Shown in pieces: positions 1-5,263 of a stretch of DNA of 5,263 nucleotides. A program made the translations under genes and the position numbers. Below the pieces are notes generated by a model. The model was not told the DNA's origin, ran no database searches, and saw only the letters and a list, made by a program, of their open reading frames with translations. The DNA comes from Desulfonatronum sp. (lineage in GTDB: Bacteria > Desulfobacterota > Desulfovibrionia > Desulfovibrionales > Desulfonatronaceae): assembly GCA_007127655.1 (NCBI GenBank), contig SKYX01000117.1:1-5263 (forward strand), written 5' to 3'. The stretch's first letter is position 1, and every line of letters begins with the position of its first letter.

Positions 1-1
1 C

Positions 2-1207
2 TGGTTTTGGATAGGCTTCCTGGTCATCGCGTTGCTGGTTGCTCTGGTTTTGGTTCTTCTGGCGTGGATCGCGTATCGTCGGCGAGTGACCGCCAAACTG
101 AAGGAGAGCGAAGATCGATATCGACGCATTGTGGATACCGCCAAGGAAGGCATCTGGGTGTTGGACGGAGACTTCAAGACCACGTTCGTCAACCAGCGCA
201 TGACTGATATGCTGGGCTGCACTCAGGATGAGGTGTTGGGCAACCCCAGGGATGTGTTTATGTTTGCCGAAGACATCGCGGACCAGGAGGCGCGGATGAA
301 AAGACGCGCCGCCGGGACGTCGGAAAGTTACGAACGGAAATTTCTGCGCAAGGATGGATCGACGCTCTGGACGCTTGTTTCCGGTACGCCTCTGTTGGAT
401 TCGGAGGGCGGGGTCGTCGGTTCGTTCGGCATGTTCGCGGATATCTCCAAGCGCAAGGCCGCCGAAGAGGAACTCCGGCGCACCAGCGAGGCCCTGCGCC
501 AGGCCCTGGCTGAAAAGGACATGTTTTTCTCCATCATCGCCCATGATCTGCGTTCGCCCATGACCGGACTGCTGGGGTTCGTTCGCCTGTTCTCCGAAAA
601 CGTACAGGCATTCTCACGGGAGCAGTTGCGGGAACTCGCCCCCAGGTTGAAGCAGTCCGCGGAAGACCTGTTCTCGCTGCTGGAAAACCTCCTGGAGTGG
701 GCCACCATGCAGCGCGGGGTGAGCACATTCGAACCCGGCCCCCAGGACCTGGAGGACATGGTCTCCACGAACATCGAGCTGGCCCGCCCTGCCGCGGATC
801 AAAAGGATATCGCCCTGCATGGCGTGGTCGAACCCGGACTCCGCGTCCATGCGGACCGGCACATGCTGAACACCATCCTGCGCAACCTGATTGTCAATGC
901 GATCAAGTTCACCAATCCCGGCGGGAACGTGACCGTTTCGGCAATACAGGACGAGAATTCCGTTCAGATTCGCGTCCAGGACGACGGGATCGGCATGGAC
1001 CGGGAAATGGCGGTGAAAATTTTCGCCATTGATCAGAAAACGACCCGGGCCGGAACCAGAGGGGAGCGGAGCACAGGGCTGGGCCTGATTCTGTGCAAGG
1101 AGTTCGCGGAAAAGCACGGGGGGCGGATCGAGGTGGAAAGCCAGCCCGGAGTGGGGTCGACGTTTATTGTTGTCTTGCCTAACGTTGGTGGGAAGCGAGC
1201 AAAATGA
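2..1207 (+). CDS. Sensor histidine kinase, 5'-partial (TM-PAS-HisKA-HATPase)
   Basis: Inner-membrane histidine kinase that would autophosphorylate on His and pass the phosphate to a separate response regulator; no receiver domain is present. The frame is open from base 2, so the gene begins outside the window; a TTG at 32 lies inside the membrane helix and is not a credible start. Counting from base 2 (401 residues visible): a hydrophobic helix at about 1-25 ends in YRRR, consistent with a cytoplasmic boundary; a PAS/PAC domain at about 36-153; a short coil; the H-box HDLRSP with phospho-acceptor His181; N-box Asn299 (NAIKF); G1 box DDGIG at 327-331; G2 box STGLGL at 357-362; and G3 GVGSTF at 383-388. 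All catalytic boxes are present. G2 has Ser where many relatives have Gly. The missing N-terminus is probably a periplasmic sensor (inference). The stop is followed by a REP-like pair rather than a cognate regulator. Kinase identity is secure; the signal is unknown. Confidence 0.93.
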   Translation, partial: WFWIGFLVIALLVALVLVLLAWIAYRRRVTAKLKESEDRYRRIVDTAKEGIWVLDGDFKTTFVNQRMTDMLGCTQDEVLGNPRDVFMFAEDIADQEARMKRRAAGTSESYERKFLRKDGSTLWTLVSGTPLLDSEGGVVGSFGMFADISKRKAAEEELRRTSEALRQALAEKDMFFSIIAHDLRSPMTGLLGFVRLFSENVQAFSREQLRELAPRLKQSAEDLFSLLENLLEWATMQRGVSTFEPGPQDLEDMVSTNIELARPAADQKDIALHGVVEPGLRVHADRHMLNTILRNLIVNAIKFTNPGGNVTVSAIQDENSVQIRVQDDGIGMDREMAVKIFAIDQKTTRAGTRGERSTGLGLILCKEFAEKHGGRIEVESQPGVGSTFIVVLPNVGGKRAK

Positions 1208-1250
1208 ACCTGGACAGTGTGGCGGATATTTCCGTGTCGAGTTTGACCCT

Positions 1251-1278
1251 CCGTAGGGGCGGCCCTTGCGGCCACCCT
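1251..1278 (+). repeat. REP-like hairpin, GTAG head, left copy
   Basis: GTAG at 1253-1256 is followed by an 8-base stem arm (GGGCGGCC, 1257-1264), the loop CTTGC (1265-1269) and the partner arm GGCCACCC (1270-1277), with one C/A mismatch at 1260/1274. It is the inverted counterpart of the hairpin at 1342-1369. The head and stem-loop layout is that of REP elements associated with RAYT transposases; the family assignment is inference. Confidence 0.75.
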
Positions 1279-1341
1279 AGATGGTCGCGGCAATGCGGGA
1301 CAGCAGCAATATACAGGCTTTCCAGTTTATTGCGTCAAATC

Positions 1342-1369
1342 AGGGCAGGCGCAAGGCCTGCCCCTACGG
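1342..1369 (-). repeat. REP-like hairpin, GTAG head, right copy (inverted)
   Basis: Read on the minus strand: GTAG (1367-1364), a perfect 8-bp stem GGGCAGGC/GCCTGCCC, and the loop CTTGC, identical to the left copy's loop. With the left copy it forms a perfect 10-bp terminal inverted repeat, CCGTAGGGGC at 1251-1260 against its complement at 1360-1369, enclosing 99 bases. The two stems differ at several positions, some of them compensated on both arms. No direct target-site duplication is obvious at the edges. Confidence 0.78.
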
Positions 1370-1496
1370 TAATTGCCAGGATAATATTCCAAGATCTCAT
1401 CACTTTTTCATCAAACTGTTCAACCTGTTTTGCTTGACTCCCTAGGCCGGTTTCCTCGAAAATTTCCCGCATCACCTTTCACGTGACATCCGACAC

Positions 1497-1506
1497 AAAG
1501 GCAGGA
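1497..1506 (+). promoter_or_regulatory. Possible ribosome binding site for an extended cheR
   Basis: The purine-rich stretch AAAGGCAGGA is the only Shine-Dalgarno-like sequence upstream of cheR. It sits 8 nt before an in-frame ATA at 1515 and about 100 nt before the first ATG at 1605, which itself has no recognisable Shine-Dalgarno. This supports translation beginning upstream of 1605, but no standard start codon lies at the right distance. Confidence 0.35.
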
Positions 1507-1514
1507 TAGATCGC

Positions 1515-1604
1515 ATATTACAAGGCATTGATTCATCACTCGAACAGATCCTCGGGCATCTTCTGGAGCACCGCGGGATCGATTTCTCCGGCTACCATCC
1601 GGCC
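1515..1604 (+). other. In-frame N-terminal extension of CheR without a standard start codon
   Basis: The cheR frame is open back to 1446 (a TAG is at 1443). Translation of 1536-1604 gives SLEQILGHLLEH followed by RGIDFSGYHPAM, running directly into LERRVKQRL. This matches the usual CheR N-terminal pattern: an amphipathic helix, then a G-x-D-F-x-x-Y motif, then an Arg-Arg helix. No ATG, GTG or TTG occurs in frame between 1446 and 1604. Starting near 1515 would give about 279 residues, a normal CheR length. Either the start is non-canonical (ATA 1515 or ATT 1527), or the start codon has been lost by mutation or sequencing error. Confidence 0.6.
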
Positions 1605-2354
1605 ATGCTGGAACGCCGCGTCAAGCAGCGTCTGCGCGTCGCGGGTTGCGAGGACGTTACGGGGTATTGCACCTTTTTGCTGAACAACCCAGGTGAGGTC
1701 GACAATCTCCTGGATGCGATCACCATCAATGTCAGCCGGTTTTTCCGGGATTCCTTGACCTTCGAACTGATCGCGGATCAAATTCTGCCGGCCCTTGCCA
1801 GGAAGAAGATGCACCGAAACGAGACCTCGCTGCGCATTTGGTCCGCCGGCTGCGCCCGGGGCGAGGAACCGTATTCCATGGCCATTCTGGTCCAGGAGTT
1901 GCGCAATAAGGAAGGTTGGCCCGAGCATGTGCATTTTTTCGCCACGGACATGGACTCCAAGGCCTTGGGCGCGGCGGGCAAGGCTCATTATACGTCGGAA
2001 AGCCTGAAGAACGTGAAATTCAGGCTGTTGACCAAGTATTTTTCACGGCACGGCGAATTGTTCGCCCTGGACCCGGAGATCCGGGAGATGGTCACGTTCT
2101 CGCATTACGACTTGCTGGACAGGGCGCATGGCGTTCCCCCAGAAAGCGTATTCGGCGATTTCGACCTGGTGCTGTGCCGCAACGTGCTGATCTATTTCAA
2201 CCTGCATTACCAGGCCAAGATATTTGAGCGACTTTATCACGCACTCAATCCCAACGGATTTCTCGTGTTGGGCATGGCGGAGTCCTTGCCGGAGAATTTT
2301 CGGTATCGTTTCCAACGGATGTTCGCGTTCAGCCCGATTTATGGTAGGCGATAG
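1605..2354 (+). CDS. cheR: CheR-type protein-glutamate O-methyltransferase
   Basis: Transfers a methyl group from S-adenosylmethionine to glutamate side chains of signalling proteins, classically chemoreceptors, in the cytoplasm. Counting from ATG 1605 (249 residues): the RRVKQR helix near 4-9; VSRFFRD at 43-49; the SAM-binding motif SAGCARGEEPYS at 80-91 with the family's GEEPYS core; ATD at 113-115, whose Asp is expected to contact SAM; FDLVLCRNVLIYFN at 186-199; LGMAESL at 222-228; and a C-terminal SPIY. Every catalytic motif is intact. No C-terminal NWETF-like tether or TPR extension is seen. The coordinates use the first standard start, but it has no ribosome binding site and would remove the conserved first helix, so the true start is probably upstream (see 1515-1604). 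Neighbours are two histidine kinases, with no CheB, CheA, CheW or MCP visible, so the substrate may be a kinase rather than a motility receptor (inference). Confidence 0.92.
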   Translation: MLERRVKQRLRVAGCEDVTGYCTFLLNNPGEVDNLLDAITINVSRFFRDSLTFELIADQILPALARKKMHRNETSLRIWSAGCARGEEPYSMAILVQELRNKEGWPEHVHFFATDMDSKALGAAGKAHYTSESLKNVKFRLLTKYFSRHGELFALDPEIREMVTFSHYDLLDRAHGVPPESVFGDFDLVLCRNVLIYFNLHYQAKIFERLYHALNPNGFLVLGMAESLPENFRYRFQRMFAFSPIYGRR

Positions 2355-2412
2355 AGCGTTGGTCATAAAATATCGCCAAGCATGAGAAGCTTGAGAGAAC
2401 GTGCCCTTTCAA

Positions 2413-2439
2413 GTCATTCCCGCGCAGGTGGGAATCCAG
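2413..2439. repeat. Dispersed-type palindromic repeat (GTCATTCCCGC type)
   Basis: GTCATTCCCGCG is followed by a partner arm ending GGGAATCCAG. The stem ATTCCCGC (2416-2423) pairs with GGTGGGAAT (within 2428-2435), with one G-T wobble and a 4-nt loop. Repeats of this type, a C-rich arm and a GGGAATCCAG arm, are widespread as intergenic dispersed palindromes in proteobacterial genomes (general knowledge). It lies between cheR and the hybrid kinase, about 70 bases before the latter's ATG, and is unlike the GTAG-headed repeats elsewhere in the window. Confidence 0.75.
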
Positions 2440-2491
2440 ATGCAATGGGGCCTTCTTGCAATGCTTAGCCTTACTATGCATTTACGACGAT

Positions 2492-2496
2492 AGGAG
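2492..2496 (+). promoter_or_regulatory. Ribosome binding site of the hybrid kinase
   Basis: AGGAG lies 13 nt before ATG 2510, a slightly long spacing; AGGCGG at 2502-2507 is too close to be the main site. It favours ATG 2510 over the in-frame TTG at 2456, whose added 18 residues do not resemble a kinase N-terminus. Confidence 0.5.
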
Positions 2497-2509
2497 CAAA
2501 CAGGCGGAT

Positions 2510-5143
2510 ATGAAGCTCAAAGACATGCGCATCGGGACGCAAATCAAGCTCGGCATGGGCGCGATCCTGCTGCTGGTCGCCATGCTTGCGGCTCTGGCCT
2601 GGTTCCAGACGGATCAGCTTTGGCAACAAACCAACGTGCTTTACGAGAATCCCCTGGAAGTCCGCAGGGCCATCGGGGAGCTGAAATCCGACGTCCTGAC
2701 CATCCATTGGGCCATGGAGGAATTGTTCGCGCCCGACACCCCACGAAATATGGAGCGCATTCTTTTGCTGATCATCGCCCGCGAGGCCAATGCCAGGGCG
2801 CAGTTTGATATCCTGTTCGACCGGTACTCCGGTGATCGATCGGATGTCGAAATCTTGTTTCAAGCCGTGGAGGAATGTCGGGTGAACCGCGAAGAAGTTC
2901 TCCGACTGTTCCGGGCCGGGGATATCGATACGGCCCGGGCCTTGAATATCCACACGGAGTTCGGACCGGACACCCTTCATTTGCGGGAGGTGATGGGCCT
3001 GCTCCAGAGAGTGGATGATACCTCCCGCGAATACGCGGATCACTACTATCACACGGCATCGACATATCACCGGACAATGCTTGCCAAGATGGTGTTTTCC
3101 GTGGCGGCCATCATTTTGATGACGGCAACCATTGGATATTTTTTTTATGCCTGGATCAGCAGGCCCCTGAGGGAGCTGACGGACCTGGCGAGGCGGTTCC
3201 GGGAGGGTGATTTCAGCGTTCGCGGCCGCAACGCACCGGCCAATGAATTCGGGACGCTTGCGGATGCGTTCAACCAGATGGCGGAATCCATATCCTCGCA
3301 GATGGAACTGCGGAATATCAACGACCATATTTCGAAAACCCTGTTGAGCGCCAACGACCTTCCCGCATTCAGAAAAGATATCCTGAACACGCTGATGGAA
3401 GCGACTGACTCCCAGATGGGGGCATATTTTCGGCACAATCCCGAGCAAGACGTCTTTGAGCCCCTCGCCTCTATCGGCGTCGACCGGGATCGATTAAAGC
3501 CGTTTGATGCCTCCGCATTGGAAGGAGAAATCGGAAGGGTGCTGACCACCCGGAAAATGGTCCACCTGCGGGACATTCCCGGCGATTCGGTTTTTCACTT
3601 CAGAACTTTTGCGGGCTCCCTGCCGCCTAAGGACCTGATCAGTTTTCCGATCATTCTCGACGACGGCGCCAGATGCGTCAGGGGCGTTATTTCCCTGGCC
3701 AGCGTCCGTGGGTATGAACCGAAAGCCGTCGAGGTCCTGAGCCTGCCCTGGGCCACTCTCGTGCATACGGTTTTTGCCAACCTCGTGGCCAACGACAGGA
3801 CCCGGCGGTTGTCCGAAGAGTTGCTGGAGAGCAATCAGGAACTTCAGTTTCAGCAGGAGGAATTGCAAGCCCAGGCCGAGGAACTGCAAGCTCAGAACGA
3901 GGAACTGCATGCCCAGGCCGTGGAACTGGAGCAGCAGCGACAGGCCGTGGAAGAGGCCACCCGCCTGAAAAGCCAGTTTCTGTCCAACATGAGTCACGAA
4001 TTACGTACGCCCCTGAACTCCGTGCTGGCCCTGTCCCGCGTGCTGATAATGCAGGCCAAGTCCAAGCTCAGCGAGGAAGAGGCGGGCTACCTGGAAATCA
4101 TCGAGCGCAACGGGAGGAATCTGCTGGCCTTGATCAACGATATTCTGGACCTCTCCAAGATTGAGGCCGGCAGGATGGACGTTCACCCAACGCCGTTCGC
4201 CCTTGGCCAGACACTGGAAAACATCGTGGAGAGCATCATGCCCCTGGCCAGGGAAAAACGGATCGACCTCCACCACGATATCCCCGCTGATCTTCCAACC
4301 ATACAAAGCGACGAGCTTCGGGTCTCTCAGGTGCTGCAAAACCTGCTCGGCAATGCCGTCAAGTTTACTGATACGGGCGAGGTCAGCGTTTCCGTTTGGT
4401 CCGACCAGCAACAGGTCTTCGTGCGGGTCGCGGATACGGGCATCGGTATCGCGGAAAGCGACCTGCCGCATATCTTCGAGGAATTCCGCCAGGCTGACGG
4501 CTCATCGTCCAGGAGGCACGAGGGGACCGGGCTCGGCCTGGCCATTGCCCACAAGGCGGCCAGGCTGCTTGGCGGCGACATCTCGGTTCAGAGCATTCCG
4601 GGCAAGGGATCGACCTTTACCCTGGTCCTGCCTCTGAGGTGGCGGGGGGCGGCGCCAAGTGACGTGCCTGTGAACATCAAGCCGCTTTCCATGGATGGGC
4701 ATGAGGGAACCACTACTTTCGTCGCTATGGGTGCGTCGTCATCGCAGCCCAGGATTTTACTCGTGGAAGACAACGATGCGGCGATCATCCAGGTCCGGTC
4801 CGTGCTGGAAGCCGCCGGATATGCCGTGGATGTGGCCAGAGACGGGCGGGAAGCCCTCGTCTTTGTGGCCCAAACCATTCCGGACGGGATCGTCCTGGAT
4901 CTGATGATGCCCCAAGTGGACGGGTTCACGGTGCTGGAAAAAATCAGGAGCACCCCGGCCACGGCGAACATTCCCGTCCTGGTGCTCACGGCCAAGGACT
5001 TGACTCCCGATGACTTCAGGCGCCTCAGCGCCAACAACATCCAGCAGTTGGTCCAGAAGGGAGATGTGGACCGGGAAAGCCTGCTGGATAAAGTATCTGC
5101 CATGGTCGGGGGAATGCCCGGAACGCGGAAAAACAAGGCATAA
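2510..5143 (+). CDS. Hybrid sensor histidine kinase/response regulator (4HB-HAMP-GAF-HisKA-HATPase-REC)
   Basis: An 877-residue inner-membrane hybrid kinase that should sense an external signal, autophosphorylate, and relay the phosphate to its own receiver and onward. In order: basic start and TM1 (about 12-31); a helical periplasmic domain of about 155 residues resembling the four-helix-bundle chemoreceptor sensor; TM2 (about 193-214); HAMP (about 212-265); GAF-like domain (about 271-425); glutamine/glutamate-rich coiled coil (about 430-485); HisKA with phospho-acceptor His496 in SHELRTPLN; HATPase with N-box Asn615, G1 DTGIG (642-646) and G2 GTGLGL (672-677); a linker of about 40 residues; and a receiver (748 to about 868) with acidic Glu753/Asp754, phospho-acceptor Asp797, Thr827 and Lys850. 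All phosphotransfer residues are intact. ATG 2510 is chosen because MKLKDMRIGTQIKLG is a typical start for this architecture and AGGAG precedes it. There is no output or HPt domain, so a downstream partner is expected. The ligand is unknown. Adjacency to cheR hints at methylation control. Confidence 0.95.
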   Translation: MKLKDMRIGTQIKLGMGAILLLVAMLAALAWFQTDQLWQQTNVLYENPLEVRRAIGELKSDVLTIHWAMEELFAPDTPRNMERILLLIIAREANARAQFDILFDRYSGDRSDVEILFQAVEECRVNREEVLRLFRAGDIDTARALNIHTEFGPDTLHLREVMGLLQRVDDTSREYADHYYHTASTYHRTMLAKMVFSVAAIILMTATIGYFFYAWISRPLRELTDLARRFREGDFSVRGRNAPANEFGTLADAFNQMAESISSQMELRNINDHISKTLLSANDLPAFRKDILNTLMEATDSQMGAYFRHNPEQDVFEPLASIGVDRDRLKPFDASALEGEIGRVLTTRKMVHLRDIPGDSVFHFRTFAGSLPPKDLISFPIILDDGARCVRGVISLASVRGYEPKAVEVLSLPWATLVHTVFANLVANDRTRRLSEELLESNQELQFQQEELQAQAEELQAQNEELHAQAVELEQQRQAVEEATRLKSQFLSNMSHELRTPLNSVLALSRVLIMQAKSKLSEEEAGYLEIIERNGRNLLALINDILDLSKIEAGRMDVHPTPFALGQTLENIVESIMPLAREKRIDLHHDIPADLPTIQSDELRVSQVLQNLLGNAVKFTDTGEVSVSVWSDQQQVFVRVADTGIGIAESDLPHIFEEFRQADGSSSRRHEGTGLGLAIAHKAARLLGGDISVQSIPGKGSTFTLVLPLRWRGAAPSDVPVNIKPLSMDGHEGTTTFVAMGASSSQPRILLVEDNDAAIIQVRSVLEAAGYAVDVARDGREALVFVAQTIPDGIVLDLMMPQVDGFTVLEKIRSTPATANIPVLVLTAKDLTPDDFRRLSANNIQQLVQKGDVDRESLLDKVSAMVGGMPGTRKNKA
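3851..3934 (+). repeat. Four in-frame 21-bp tandem units coding a heptad coiled coil
   Basis: Four consecutive 21-base units within the hybrid kinase encode QQEELQA, QAEELQA, QNEELHA and QAVELEQ (residues 448-475), with a more degenerate unit, SNQELQF, just before. The heptad keeps Leu at one position and Glu-Glu at two adjacent ones, as expected for a parallel dimeric coiled coil linking the GAF domain to HisKA. The units differ at both codon and residue level, so this is a maintained repeat rather than a fresh slippage product. Confidence 0.85.
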
Positions 5144-5180
5144 GGGATAAGGCTGTTACTGAAATACCGTTTTTGAATTT

Positions 5181-5230
5181 GGTAGTGCAGGCATCTTGCC
5201 TGCACGGACAGGCAGGATGCCTGTCCTACC
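5181..5230. repeat. Back-to-back REP-like doublet with GTAG heads
   Basis: Two hairpins touch end to end inside a GGTA/TACC outer pairing. Hairpin 1 (5185-5205) is GTGCAGGC, loop ATCTT, GCCTGCAC. Hairpin 2 (5206-5226) is GGACAGGC, loop AGGAT, GCCTGTCC. Both stems are perfect 8-bp. Read inward from each end, both copies begin GGTAG and then a matching palindrome, so they are inverted copies of one repeat. It lies 37 bases after the hybrid kinase stop. It may also act as a transcript-stabilising or terminating structure, although no T-run follows. Confidence 0.8.
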
Positions 5231-5263
5231 ATTGAGACATGCCTCTTGCCCACTTTTGCAGAC

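Larger units (their letters stand above)
1208..1604. other. Intergenic region with REP-like pair, lower-GC stretch and cheR 5' problem
   Basis: A gap of roughly 300-400 bases, depending on where cheR starts. Bases 1251-1369 are an inverted pair of GTAG-headed hairpins, annotated separately. Bases 1370-1440 are visibly lower in GC than the flanking genes. A TTGACT at 1434-1439 resembles a sigma-70 -35 box, but no good -10 box follows at 16-18 nt (GAAAAT at 1458 is the best available), so no promoter is claimed. From 1446 the cheR frame is open. No convincing small gene was seen. Confidence 0.7.

Noticed and set aside
614..1117. Minus-strand frame of 167 codons across the first kinase
   Set aside because: It lies antisense to intact HisKA/HATPase coding sequence, with no domain in its translation.
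1281..1296. Sigma-54-like GG-N10-GC element (TGG...TGC) between the two REP-like hairpins
   Set aside because: Only the bare GG/GC spacing matches; the CAC and TTGC parts of the consensus are absent, and it lies within a repeat unit.
1204..1437. 77-codon reading frame whose ATG overlaps the first kinase stop (ATGA), suggesting translational coupling
   Set aside because: It runs straight through both REP-like hairpins and its product (Arg/Ser-rich, no domain) resembles nothing; the overlap looks coincidental.
2377..2393. Hairpin CAAGC/GCTTG after cheR as an intrinsic terminator
   Set aside because: The stem is only 5 bp with a 7-nt loop and no T-run follows.
2456..2509. TTG at 2456 as start of the hybrid kinase, adding 18 residues
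   Set aside because: The added peptide does not look like a kinase N-terminus, and ATG 2510 has AGGAG upstream and begins a typical MKLKDMRIGTQ sequence.
4588..5253. Long minus-strand reading frame of 221 codons
   Set aside because: It is antisense to the HATPase-receiver part of the hybrid kinase and crosses the REP doublet; it reflects GC-rich codon bias and its translation shows no recognisable domain.

Overview
The window carries three same-strand genes for signal transduction, separated by short gaps filled with palindromic repeats. Coding sequence is GC-rich, with a strong G/C preference at third codon positions. Protein style suggests a Gram-negative bacterium, plausibly a sulfate-reducing deltaproteobacterium (Desulfovibrio/Desulfonatronum-like). 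That placement rests on general resemblance only; there is no rRNA or other marker gene here.

Layout. (1) Positions 2-1207: the 3' part of a membrane-bound histidine kinase (membrane helix, PAS, HisKA, HATPase). Its frame is open to the window edge, so an upstream sensor region lies outside. (2) Positions 1208-1604: intergenic, with an inverted pair of REP-like hairpins (1251-1369) and then a lower-GC stretch. (3) About 1515/1605-2354: a CheR-type methyltransferase. Its conserved N-terminal helix is encoded upstream of the first usable ATG, and no ATG, GTG or TTG is in frame there, so its start is a real puzzle. (4) Positions 2355-2509: a gap with a different dispersed-type palindrome (2413-2439) and the ribosome binding site of the next gene. 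(5) Positions 2510-5143: an 877-residue hybrid kinase ordered TM1, periplasmic four-helix-bundle-like sensor, TM2, HAMP, GAF, heptad coiled coil, HisKA, HATPase, receiver. (6) Positions 5144-5263: a tail holding a compact back-to-back REP doublet (5181-5230).

How they may work together. A lone CheR beside an MCP-like hybrid kinase, with no CheA, CheW, MCP or CheB visible, suggests methylation may tune a two-component kinase rather than a flagellar receptor array. The hybrid kinase has an exact heptad coiled coil with Glu-Glu pairs every seven residues just before its HisKA domain. Chemoreceptor methylation sites have the same spacing, so this helix is a candidate CheR substrate. This is inference.

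The repeats are the second theme. Two inverted pairs (1251-1369 and 5181-5230) share one design, a GTAG head followed by a 7-8 bp stem and a 5-nt loop, with heads facing outward. This is the architecture of REP/BIME elements mobilised by RAYT (TnpA-REP) transposases. No RAYT gene is in the window.
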